A stretch of DNA of 64,000 nt from Grifola frondosa (lineage: Eukaryota; Basidiomycota; Agaricomycetes; Polyporales; Grifolaceae), in contig LUGG01000002.1 in the NCBI GenBank assembly GCA_001683735.1, forward strand, positions 2,914,001-2,978,000, read 5' to 3'. Made by a program: the position numbers and the translations under genes. Of this stretch, positions 44,564-56,962 are shown piece after piece. Position 1 is the stretch's first letter; each line of letters starts with the position of its first letter. Under the pieces are notes generated by a model that saw only the letters and a program-made list of their open reading frames with translations, was not told where the DNA came from and ran no database searches.

Positions 44564-47500
44564 ATGCCTGCTCGCACTGCTCCTGCATTCGATCTAGAGT
44601 CACTCAAGTCCGCTCTCCCAAAGATATTTGATCAAGCACAGTCTACTGCTGCCAATCATCAGAAGAACTTCGTCGCGCTCTGTAAACTCCAGAGTGATGC
44701 TGCCAAACTCACAGAATCCGTGCAGAATGGACGCAGCATCAAGCTTTCAGGCGAACGCGTCTTCCAGGAAGTTTATCTGGACATGCTTACACGTGTTCTT
44801 CCTGTGAAGAAGGGCACATCTGTGGCTGATAGGATCGTCAAGTTTACTTCTGGTTACGCGAGGTTCATCACGGAAAAGAGTGAGCACGAGTGAGGTCCAA
44901 GCTTCACAGGTTTGGTACTAATGCTAGGTAGATGCGGAGGAACGCAAGAAAGAAGAGGCAGATGATGAGGACGACACACCTGCATCGCGTTTCTTGTCGC
45001 GCATTATCAATTTCCTTCTCAAGGGCTGCGTAGCTAAGGATAAAGTCGTCCGCTTTCGCGTTGTGCAGTGCATTGCAGATATGATATCCCATTTAGGGGA
45101 AATTGAGTACGTCTTTCGCTTATTTTTATCGCATCCTTCTGATTGCCCTACCACAGCGAGGACTTGTACACATCTCTGCGCTCCTCGCTAATGGAGCGCC
45201 TTCGAGATAAGGAGGCGATGGTACGCGTCCATGCTGTCGTTGCGCTCTCTAAGCTTTCCTTTTCCGAAGAACCGTCTGAGCTTGAGGAAGGCGAATCCTC
45301 CATACTCGACACGCTCATCGACACAATGACCTACGACACATCTCCGTAAGTCTCTTCTTTTGCCGCGCACCCTATTCTGCTCATGCTATTCAACAGCGAT
45401 GTCCGCCGCGCGGCACTCCTCAACCTGCGGCCCGTCCCACTCACCCTCTCTGCATTCCTCGCGCGCACACGCGACGTAGACCCCACGATCCGGCGGCTTG
45501 TCTATAGCGCCGTCCTGGAAGATAAATGCACCGAAGGCGACGGCGAGCGCATGGGCTGCACACACCCCCGCGCGCTCACAATCGCACAGCGGGAACTCAT
45601 CGTACGCAACGGACTCGGGGACCGCGAGGAGGCGGTGCGGGCTGCGGCGGGACGGCTGCTTGGGACGTGGGTGGACGTCGCGCGTGCGGCACCGGATGAG
45701 GCGAAGGAGGAGGGCGAGAAGGAGCAGGACGTGCTTGCGGACGTTATTGCCTTCCTGAGGCTGTTTGACCTCGCTGCGGAAGGCACAATCCCAGAAGATG
45801 CGCTGCTGGAAGTGTTCAAGACACGAGTTAATGTGTTTGACGGGCTCGTGTTTGGTGGTGAGTGCTGTCCTTTGTATATCTGCGCATTCGCTGCTCACTT
45901 AAAGAACTTGCCAAGATGAGTACTGGGCAGGGCTAACGCCAGAGCGCGCATTCCTTGCGCGGGTGTTTGTCGAGCACTGCGTCACACTGAATGATGAGGG
46001 TCGGTTGGAGGCAGCGCTCCCTGTCGTAACCGCGCTCGCATTTAGGATCCAGGAAGCATACAACGAGCTTGTGGAGAAGATGGAGGAGCAGGAAGAAGAG
46101 GCAATGCTTCGTGAAGGGATGGTGATGGACGAGGAGGACGAGGAGGAGCGCGCACGGAAGGAGGACGAGAGACTCGACAAGGAGTTTGTGATCGGCGAGA
46201 TACTCAAGCTTGCGGTCAACTTGGACTATGCAGATGAGATCGGCAGAAGGAAGATGTTTCAGCTAGTCCGTGAGTGCTCCGTCGGGTAGCGGGATTGTCG
46301 GCTTTGCTGAAGATATTTCGCAGGTGGCATGATATCGCAAGATGTTCTGCCGGAAAACCTCCTCGCGCGGTGCTTGGACGTTCTCAGGAAGCTGTCCCCG
46401 AACGAACGCGACCTCATCCGGGTGGTTGTTGAAGTTGTGCACGAACTCCGGGATCCCGAACCTGAGGAGGAGTCGGTGAGTGCACAGCGAATCCGTCGCT
46501 CACGCCCTCCTGAAACGTTTATATGGTCGTAGAGAAATATTAACGACGGAGTGACGGACGTCAGCGAGACACCTATGACCGTCCGAACCGTCCGTGCGCT
46601 GCCCAAGCCCACCGCGGAGATGACCCCGGAGGAGAAAGCGCATGCTGATGAGGTCGATCTGCGCTGTCTCTCCTTATGTATCGGCATGCTGGAGCGAGTG
46701 AACGGGGTGCGTAACATGGAGTAGCTTCTTTCTGACATATCATGTTTGATTGCTTTAATGTAGACCTTCGAAGAGAACTCGACCCTCGAGGGCATCTTAG
46801 GCGAGCTAATCATACCGGCCGTGAAGCGACGGGAGATGATGCTCAGAGAGCGGGGTCTCATCAGTCTTGGACTTTGCTGCCTTATCGCACGGGTGTGTCA
46901 ATATCATATTTGTATTCTCGACTTTCTCCTGACGCAGAGCCGATGTTTCTCAGCGAATGGCCCTCAATTCTTTTCAACTTTTCCTTGGTCAGATCCAGTC
47001 TGCACCCGAGCTACTGAAGTTGAGAGTACTGCAGATTGTGTTCGATATATTGATGGTCCATGAGGGTGCTTTCCTCGGGCCCGGGAGTCCAAATGTGAGC
47101 GTGGTTAATTTCCTCGACTTTGGTTGCGGGCTGACCTCCACCGACAGGGTGACCGCATCATCGAATTCCTCTTGCATCTCTTGGAAAACGAGGAGTCCGA
47201 CAAAGTGCAGGCACTGCTCTGTGTCGGTATATCGAAACTCATGCTTTCGGGCATGATCAACGACGAAAGGGTAAGTTTGCGGCACGATACCTAGTGCATT
47301 GAGCTAAATAGTCAGCGATTGTGCAGGTGTTGAAAAGTCTCGTCTTGGTTTTCATATCTCCAGAGACGGCATCGAACCAAGAGCTCCGACAGTGCTTATC
47401 CTATTTCTTCCCAATCTATTGCTACTCCTCCGCAGCAAATCAACGACGGATGCAACAGGTTGCGTCGACTTTTCACTTCTGTAACGCAATACTGACAGTA

Positions 47501-48915
47501 CTTCGATACATGGTGTAGATCTTCGTTCCATTGTACGAGCACTTGACTAAGGTGTATCGCGAGTGTGAAGGCGACGACGATATGATCACACCCCCACAAG
47601 TTGGCTTGATGTTCGTGGATTGGACCGATCCTCAGAGAGCTGCGTACGTCTGGTCATTCCCACGCTGCTCTGCTCTTAGTTGACTTTTCGCCTTTAGTGC
47701 GGCTGCGAAGGGCTTGCGAGGGGACGCGGCTGAGAACACCATCCACTTCGACTTTGCTAGCGATGTCGTCAAGGCACTGCTCAGCTCGGACCTCGACAGT
47801 TGGTGTATTCCCCTCAGTAGGCATGAATTACACTAACACAATCATTAATTAAAATTTATAGAAGACGACAAGAAAGCCTTGTGTCAACTTCTTGGCAAGC
47901 TGTACATACCCGATGTTGTTGATGACGACAAGATTCGGACCCTCAAGCTCCTCATGCACAATCTTCAATCGGTGCGATGTACTCATGTCTTGATTTGTCT
48001 TTGTGCTGATACATTCGTGCCATAAAGCGTCGTCCGCTCCGTGACACCGTCGCGAAGAACGCCTTCAATAAATTCGACAATGCGATATCAAAAAAGTTCG
48101 AGAAACAACTCGCAGATTTCAGTGAAGAAGAGTATCGAAAACTCGAACATCTGAAGGAGCTCTTCGACTACCTTGATGAGATTGTTCCGGAAGACGACGA
48201 AGACGAAGAAGCACCGAAACGAGGGTCACGGAAGAGGTATGATCGACTTCTTTCCATCCTTGCGGTCCTATCTCACTCATTACATTATTTTTCAGACGGT
48301 CCGCTAGTGTGGTTACGGAGTCCAGTACTGCCGCATCGGTACGAAGCAGTGTGCCGCCTTCGCCCAAGGCTAAGAAGAACAAGTAAGCGCAAATGCCTTT
48401 CCTCGAGAGTATTTACTGATATCAACCCTTTCAGACGACTACGTTTATCACAATCCGAAGATGAATCCGAAGATGACGATCGTACAGAGGCTTCGAGAAC
48501 GCCCCCTGCATCTGTAGCACCAACACGAGTCATGCCACGGCGTTCTGCGTGAGTAGTGCTACAATCATTCATAGTGTATGCTCATCACTCCATCTTAGCG
48601 GAGAGAAATCAAAACGCGCAGTAGCTAGAGCATATTCTCCGGTGGAAACTGGTGAGGATGAAGACGAAGACGACATTTCCCACACCCGTGCCGGCCCGGA
48701 AACGCGTAGGGAGATCGTACGTTTTTTCGTATTCTAGACTAGATTACTTGTTTGATTGACTCGCGATGTGCAGCAGTGCTGTTCCCTCTAAAGCTACGCA
48801 AGAGGCAATACTCGATGAAGATATCGATAACCTCCTTGATGGGAACACGACGCTCGACTCTATCATGGACTCTTCAGAGGATGAAGAGGAAGATGAAGTT
48901 GACGATATCTTATGA
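44564..48915 (+). CDS. CND3: Condensin complex subunit 3 (CAP-G/Ycg1/Cnd3)
   Basis: A many-exon gene (at least 15 introns of 45-65 nt) that splices into about 1080 aa. HEAT-type helices start with LKSALPKIFDQAQSTAANHQKNFVAL. They continue through RIINFLLKGCVAKDKVVRFRVVQCIADMI and SLMERLRDKEAMVRVHAVVALSKLS, typical of CAP-G. The Cnd3 C-terminal domain appears as LRCLSLCIGMLERVNG, EGILGELIIPAVKRRE and LLKLRVLQIVFDILMVH. The tail (48100-48915) is charged and acidic with EDDED and EEEDEVDD runs. The subunit binds DNA with the kleisin Cnd2 in chromosome condensation. I found no frame break over 4.3 kb. It is convergent with separase. Confidence 0.92.
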
Positions 48916-49131
48916 TAATGTATGGATCTGATTGATGTTTTGTGACGTAGATCTACTTCTATTTTACTTCCATGTATGACCTCGTTTTGTTCTCAATAGC
49001 ACTGTAGCTTCCAATTCATCGCTCAATACTTACATCTCTAAATGATTGCTTACACATCTTCGCAGAAGGAAGACAACTGAATAATGATAATGCTGGAAAA
49101 CATAGATCTGGGTACCAACTGGGTATAGTAA

Positions 49132-52100
49132 CTACAGATAGAAGGGAATGCCGTAAACTATCGGTGCAGCGCCTGTGAGATATTTCAGTTTGCAGGCCGC
49201 TCTTGCTTTTGCGACTGCTGTCACAACAGAACATTCGGTTTCACTATTCTGAGAAGGCCTCCAGTGACCTACGTGCTCAGGAGTTAGTCGAAGCTTGTCG
49301 AAGACCGCCTGGGAGAATTTGTCGATATCTCTGTCGGTCACATCCCATAGGTTGGCGATGAGGGTAGGGCTAGAGATGAAACTGTATTAGCCGATTATAT
49401 AACTATTGTAAGGACGAAAACTCACCAGCCAGCCAGCATGTAGTTGTGAGGCGTACCAACGCGGTCGAACTCGCCCATCTCTTTGAGGGCCCCCGAGGAG
49501 CATCCCCAGAGCATAGTCGCTGCACAGCGAGGAAGATGTCGAATTTTATGGGAACGAATGTACTGCTCCGCGCCGCCGTGGCCGAAGTATCTGGAGAGAA
49601 TCTCCAATCAATATGTGAGTGGATGAAATACGGAAATTATACACTCACACAACCAAGTCTTGCCTACTGAGAGCGTCAGTGAACTGTTGCTCGCTCGGAG
49701 GACGGCCAATTACTCCTTTCCACCCGACATTCTTCATGCCTCGTACCCAGGCCGCGAATCGTCCTTCGGTGCCTTTCAAGTCACCGCTAGGGTTGAGGAT
49801 GTAATACGTCCGCCGTGGGTCGACGACCGCCCTGTCGATCGGCTTGCGGTCAGGCGGCTGGTGACGTTCAGCTACATGCTGATCCTGCCAGCGAGCAAAT
49901 TTGATCCGATCTGAGAGGAATTCCATGCTGGGGATTCGGCTGACGCTTCTCCCCCTGAGCATCGGAATCGATTCCCAAGGGAGTCCTTGAACATTCTTAT
50001 CCAAGATGAGGAAGATATGGTTGTCATCATTTTCAGCATCTCCTCTGCGCTTCAATCTCGCCCTGTGCTCTTCTAATGCCGCTTTGATCTCGATGATGAT
50101 ATGGTCCATATCGACCTCAGAAGTTGCAACAGGAATTCCGTGGAACTGATACAGGTCGAGGATGAAGTATACGAGGTCTTCAATTTCTTCTTCCCGACAG
50201 TCTGCAGGAAGAGTAGAAAAGCATTGGGAGTCCATCGTCTAAACGAATCCGGCGCGATTTTGGCTTCTTGCCTCGGAAGATAAGGCTTCCCATGAAAATG
50301 TTATTGAGACGGGATCGCAAAGCAGCCAGCTCTTCTGGTAATAGGTTCACCGGCTGACTGAAGATCGTCTACAGTGGGGCTGAGCATCATAAATCATGAG
50401 TGAGCAGAATATGTTTACCTTGAACGCGCCCAGCCAGCAGAATTCAATGTTGGCTAGAAGATCTTGCAGCCGCTTATCGAGGGTAATGCGTTCGGTCCAC
50501 CAACTGGTCCTGGCGGCCTTGTCGTCCTTACGGACATCTGCTGCTTTCCGCGTTCCTTCATCACTCAGTCGAATTATCTCTTGCAGTTCTTTCAGGGCGT
50601 CCTCGAATGTTAGATGCTCATCATCAGGATCTCCCGCCGTCCTTTTAATGGCAAGCAGAATATCAATGGCTTCCGGTTCGATCGTTGACGGGTGATAAAC
50701 ATTGTGCTCTGGTCTTCCGTTACGCTGACATTGATTACGGTCCATGAGGAAGGGAGAAGATCGGCCCGACTTGTGGACAGGCTGGAAGCATCGAAACTTT
50801 GCGCTTCGTAACGCTGGTAAACAGCAGTCCAGTACTGCTTTAATGCAGGATCATCCAGAGTGGCGTCATCCTCGTCATTGGAGTGGAACGAGTTGAAATG
50901 AAGGCGAGTACGAGGTTCAGTGAGTGCCAACGGGGAACCGTTGGCAGTGATGGAAGGCCAACGGAGGTCGTCAAGAGAGTTCATGTCGAGGAATTTATGG
51001 CGGATGACGTCCAGCATCTCACGACGCAATGTAATCGCAGTCGCGGCATCTATATCCAGGTAAGTAAAGAGTACACCAATTGAACACGGCACGTTCCATA
51101 CCTAGGATTTGTGCAGCTAGTATAGGTGTTTCTTCATCGCCGCGGCCTAGAGATGTATGTAGTGTCCGAATGAGCGCAACTGACATGGCCGCATCTCGAA
51201 CAGCTGAAACATGGCCCCGACGGGCGATGAAACTTAAATCGGACCAGAAGAGCTTCTCTGCAGCCATCAAAGTCCCAAGGATCTCCTGGGATGCCGGAGA
51301 AGAAGACGCATCTTCGCCAGACATGCCCATGGGAATCGTCATCGCTGATGGTAGTGTTAAAGTGTGTAAAGTTTTACAACTCAGTGTGCACGTACCAGAC
51401 TCTGCTAAAGAGCTGAGGAACATGTCAGCACGGAAACGCGAGTAGACGTCATCCAATGTGAGTCTTGCTCTTAGGGCATTTTCTTCCGCCTAGATAATAT
51501 GTCCTCTTTATGATGGGAATATGCCATAATACGGTCAGGACGGACCTTTGCCTCTGCCGTAGGCGGCAACGCTGCGAAGCGTTCCAACAGTTGTTCGTAT
51601 TCCTCACCAGCGTCATGCAATAGCGAAACTAACAACCCACTTGTGCTTTAGCAAAAAAAAACATGATCTAGACGAGGAACAACGTACTATGCTGGCGTAA
51701 AATTCTCGCGAGAAGTGTAGGGGAGAATGCATTCTGACTTGTTTGGATATTCTTTGACCTAGGAGAGAGGCCGAGTGACTTCCTCGCTCTTTATCGTATC
51801 AATGAGCAGTTGTCAAAACAATAGCAAGGCGGAGAACTGTACCCATTTGTTGCACCATCCATGACCGAAAACATGTTACCCAACTCATCCAGCAAATTGG
51901 TAGCCTCCTCAAATAATTGGTGAGCACCTTTGCAATCTGCGCTCAACTGATTATAAAGCCCTTGCAGACGGCGAACTTCCGCTGCGTCAGGACCAGCCAA
52001 ATTGGCAACGAATCGTGCAGCTTGCATCAGCGAGTTATATCCGTCCTCGAGGTTACCGAGTTGGATAGAAAGCTCTCCGTGTCTCGCCAGTGCACGGCTG

Positions 52101-55100
52101 ATCATCGCTGGGGCATTCAGAGACTGGGCAAACTCCTTGGCTTGTTGTACAAAATACTCGGACTCTCTTGCAGAGCCTCGTGCAGCGTATGCATGGGCCA
52201 AAGTGAACAACGTAGCAAGCAAGCCTTCGGCAAGGCGCCATTCCGAGGCATCCAAGGATGACTTCGGGCCGAAGGTCTTCCGGGGAAGGACTGCCTCGAC
52301 GGGTGCGACCTGGTTACTGGTGCCGACTTGCGCATTGTTAGAATGGCCAATATCGAAGGGGTTGTCCATCTCCATCTCCTTTCCCGCTGGCGCAGGGTAA
52401 AGTCGAGAGATAGTATCGATCGCGCGGTTCCACAATCGAAGTGATTGCAACAAACCATTAATAGCAGCAGTCGGGTCGTCCTGAAAGAAAGTGAACATTA
52501 GAAGTTGGCTGAAATAGAGTGACTTCGTACCCTGGAATGCTGGATTGCGGCATACGATAATGCTGCTCCAGCTGCTCGTTCCAAGACAGCCGCTCGCAGT
52601 CGGATCTTCTGAGCGGTAGGTAATCCTTTCTCTTCTAAGGTGAGCTCAGCTGACATGCCGAATGCCTCGCAGTATACGGTGGAGCTAAATAAAAATGCTA
52701 TCAATAACGGATTTTTTTAGGATCTATATCTCTTGCGTACGCTTTCAGTATTTCACCGACAGCTGCGAGCGACTCTGCGTAACGGAGTAGGAACATAACG
52801 ACGATTTCCTGGGTGATGGCTCCGCTTCGGACAACATTGAGAACTTGATTATAAATCGACGCAGCCTTCTCTGCGCGTCCCAGATTGACGTATTCGTGCG
52901 CTACCTCAATGGTCGATAACACGTACGCTGTGGACTTCTCAGTAATTAAAACTCCACATTAATGAAAATAATAACTTACCATCAGATTTCACCCCCATAT
53001 GCCGTTCACACAATCTTCTCGTAATGTTTAGGATCTGCACCCGAGCGAGAACATGCCCAAGAAGCCCGATGAGCTGGGAGGTTGTTCCTGGAATTTCAAG
53101 TTATGACATAACGAATTGGTATGACAGCAATCATCATACGACTCACTCAAGAGAGCGATGAACTTGTCGAAGTCATCGAAAGCTAATGTCGATATGTTTG
53201 CCGGATTTTTTGGAGGTGTGATGAGGGCAGTATTCAGTGGAAGAGCATCTAGGGCTGAGAACAACATCAGAAATTTAAAATGTGAAAAGAAGAGTCCGAC
53301 CCACGTTTCCGCGGCTTGGGAGTCACAGGCACTGCAATTTTGGACGCTTTTGATCCCCTCGACTTTGTAGCAGCGCTGCGACTGCTGGAGGTCGTTCGCG
53401 CGATTCTCTTCTTCGCCGGCGCAGTAGCCTTAGGCGAAGCTGTTTTCGGGAGGGACTGGCGCGGCGATGCTAAGAGCGCGCTGCGAACAATCTTGCACGC
53501 TGTTGCAGCATGCTCGATGATAACAGTAGAGTCATTCCCTTGTCCTTGGCGGTGCGCGTGGAGTGCGAGCCAGAGGTGAAGAATGGCGGTATATTGAGTG
53601 CGGAACCGGACGAGTTCACGATCATAATGCGCATCCTAGGGCGTGTAAGGAGGGTATGCGATCATTAGCGATTGTGCGTACCTCTCGTGCTAGCAGAATG
53701 TTGATCTCCTGTCCGGCCTCGGCCGCGGATCTATACAAACTCACTGATGAAGCCTTGGCATCCGGCGGCGTATGGTACTCCAGCTCTAGGTATCTCAGAA
53801 GTACTCGCGCTCGCCTGATGGGCCTTTCTTCGGGAAGGTAGATCGTCAGAGCGTCTCGTAGGAGGGCGAGCAGCACGTTCCGGACAGCAGGCTTCCATTT
53901 GCTACTCTCGAGCCCGTCTAGCTGACGCTCGAGCAGTGCACCGACAATGCATTTTTGCATCTGGGCTGTTTTCTCGTCTGCAAGGGACGAAGCCGCAAAC
54001 CACGCTTTAGCAGAGAGCTCTTGTGGATCTCGGAAGAGCTCGCACACGCCCATATAAGTCACTCTGTCCACAATGTTGCCAATCTGCTTCATCGCGATAG
54101 AAGTGTCAGGGGGCGGGGATGTTCGTAACACCTGAACGAATGAATGTTCAAAGAAAGGGTAAGATCTGATGCACTCGATAAATGCGTCGTAAGCGAGCTA
54201 GCGATTCAGTCAGTCGGACAGACAAAACAATGGTCTACAATCCAGACTCGCACCTTTCGGTCATCAGTTTTTGAGTGACATACCCCCAGAATCTCCCATC
54301 GACGGTACAGCTGTTCCTCGAGCTGTTTCCACACCTCTTCCTTCCCATTCTCCGCTTGGGCTTGATCTTGCGCTCGACGGTACATCTCTAGTGCCCGTGT
54401 ACCCAAGAAGCAGCTTTCGTTCAGAAATCGCACGGCATGCGAGTACCGCGCGCCTTGGTAGAGCAGGCCGGCGATGTGGTGGTACGCGCCCGACACGCAT
54501 CGAACGTAGTTTGCGTGCGACGCAAGTGCACCCTCTATAGCAGACTGTTCGGCTACAGTGGACAAAAGTGTAGCGGCACGCGAGAGCAGCGAATAGGATG
54601 CGTCATACGTCTCTGGATTCCTGATTGAAAAAGTCGTTCGCGCGAGAACGAAGGATATCTCTAGTGCAGGGGTGAGCATGTCTATTGAGCATATATGCTT
54701 CCATTCATGCATTTTCAATATACCACCGAGGGCAATATGAACGAAACGCCTACCTCAGTGATCACGTCGACGAGAATGTTTGCGATTTTCTCCAGAACGG
54801 TCTTGGCACTCTTTTGTGATTCCATTGGCGGATGCGGGTTCGAAGACGGCGGATCAACGACCTTGACAGCGGCCCTGCGCAGCCTCTCTAGAGCACGTCT
54901 GACCTTATCTGCACAACGTCGTTCGTCCGCATCATCAGCATCATCCGCCATAAGGAATGGTTTGCAATTCTGGATCGCGCTCACTGCGTCTCGCAGCCGA
55001 GGTATGCTGGCATCTTCACAAGAATACACATGTCAGAGGAGGAATCCGAGGTAACGAAAGACCTCCTTACCCGACCACTTTTCGAGGGCCGCGAGGGCCT

Positions 55101-56407
55101 GAGTCAGGGTTGTGCATGTCGTCGCTGATTCGAGGGCGCTTCGTTCTCGCGCTGACTCTCGGTTCCCAATGCTCCGGCCAGCTATCCGTATCAATGCCGC
55201 AATGTCATCGAGTACGGTCAGGTCACCGATCTGTACCTCTCTCAATGACTCTACAACCAAATTTACAGCAAGCGAACGACTCACCTGTTTCGCAAACGTA
55301 GACCAGTATTCGCAAAATCGGACGAAGGGGATTCCCGTCATAAATTCCACATGATCTACTCGCTGCTGCGTGCAAGAAACGAGCTGCGCGCACAAGCACA
55401 TCACTTGCCTCGCATTGTCCTCGCAGTCTTCTGCAATGCTCGTCGCGAATATGGAAGCAAACTTGACGGCTTGATCCCAGAATGTCCCAGGCAGAATGAC
55501 TGAAGACCGTGTATGGGCAAGACATAATAATGCATAGATGCGGATACGGTAAGCAGCGCAGGGAGAAATGTCGGCGGAAGCATATCGAGCGAGGACTGCA
55601 TACGCTCGTGTGAATATCGAGCCGTGTTGTTTCTCTGTCAGCTGAGAGAGACGGGGCGCCCACTGAAGGAGGGTATTGTAGTCGAACAATGTTGTTACAA
55701 AAGCCGAGACGTCGGTGGTGTTGCAGAGGACTGTCAGCGCTTGAAGAAGATATGTCGAAATCAGGTTCAAGACAATGTCAGAGATGGGGCCATCATGAAG
55801 GGGAAGGGTTAGCAAAAGATGAGTGGGGAGATCAGCGGGGTGTTGATATCCTGGTTGATACAGAACAACGAGGGACAGATGCATGTCGCCAAGCATTTCC
55901 ATGGCCAAGTTGTGCTATTTTATCGGTCGTCGGTTACATTCCACACGAAAGATCCGAGCTCTTGATTACGTACCATTTCGAGAGTAATGAGCTTCCCGAC
56001 TATACTCGAATGCGCTCGCTCCACATCCACTTCTCCAGGCGTAGCTCTCTCAATGTTGCTAAACTCTTTCTCGCCGAAGACGCGTGCGACGACACGCCGG
56101 ATGTGGCAGAGCGATCAACAGTGGACGTCTTGTTCACTGACGCTTTCCAACCCGAATCGATCAGAGAAGAGAGGCCCTTCGACGCTGCGTTGACTACGCG
56201 CATGGCGCTTGCCCTACATTCTTCTGGAGGTGGCGTCATCGCTTTGCCTTTGCCTTTGCCTTTGCCTTTGGTTTTGGTGTCTGAAATGGTAAGTTTCGTG
56301 GCGAGTTTCGTGGCTAGCTCATCGGGAGTGATATTGTTCGACTGTGCTTTTGCTCTAGCAGTCGTTCTGGTTGTGCGAGCGGTGGGCAGACGAGATTTTG
56401 GAGGCAT
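49132..56407 (-). CDS. ESP1: Separase (separin, peptidase family C50)
   Basis: A very long multi-exon gene (7.3 kb, roughly 2,100 aa). It begins MPPKSRLPTARTTRTTARAK at 56407 with a KGKGKGKGK run coded by a hexanucleotide repeat. The middle is a helical superhelix (TPR-like exons such as ALAALEKWSGKEVFRYLG, EYVNLGRAEKAASIYNQVL). The C-terminal protease carries LILDKNVQGLPWESIPMLRG, RTYYILNPSGDL, the catalytic His in YFGHGGAEQYI and the catalytic Cys in TMLWGCSSGAL. It ends after LTGAAPIVYGIPFYL. Separase cuts the cohesin kleisin Scc1 at anaphase onset and is held by securin. Exon limits in the middle were not all fixed. One apparent frame change lies near 56030, in the first intron-proximal segment. 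Confidence 0.92.
56240..56274. repeat. Hexanucleotide repeat inside separase exon 1
   Basis: About five units of TTTGCC-type sequence encode the KG repeats on the minus strand. Likely length-variable between strains. Confidence 0.6.
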
Positions 56408-56939
56408 TATAGTTGAAATGTGGGTATTAGTACTTTGAGGGAAGTTCGAGATGAAAATCTGTGAGTCAAAGCCGTTCGAATATTTAGTGGAGCTCCAGAG
56501 GGTTTATACAGGCACAGGCTCTAGAATAACAGAAGCTGAGCAATATGAAGCAAGTCACAAAAGCCAGCAGGGTGAGTTCAAGTTCAACTTTCCGATACCC
56601 CTATGGGATCGGCTTATCATCTCTGGAAGTGTTTGCGGTATCACGTGCGTGTTACTGGATATCGCACCATATCGAGACCGCTTCTGTCACACTCCATTTT
56701 GCGCCATATCGAGAGCGCTTCGGTCACAGACACTCTTCATAGCCACATTTTGTGACGTCGTCTTCTCATTCCGTTCTGGTCCCACCTTCATCGGAATCTT
56801 GGCTATATACGGGAGCTTGTTTGCGCATCGATATCATCCGTAAGCATTTGACAGTGGTAATCCATTACGATGGCTGGACTGAAGTTGTGACTCTCGGAAT
56901 GTTTAAGGCGCAATCATGTCGGAGCAAACCCGCTTAGGA
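56408..56939. other. Intergenic between separase and the Helitron
   Basis: Contains the separase promoter and probably the 5' end of the Helitron. A 37 bp imperfect tandem duplication lies within it. No ORF of note. Confidence 0.45.
56664..56737. repeat. Two imperfect 37 bp tandem copies
   Basis: Units 56664-56700 and 56701-56737 share CCATATCGAGA and CGCTTC-GTCACA blocks with a few substitutions. They lie about 260-330 bp upstream of the separase ATG and may be regulatory or belong to the Helitron edge. Confidence 0.55.
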
Positions 56940-56962
56940 GCAGACATGTTTTTGGACATGAA

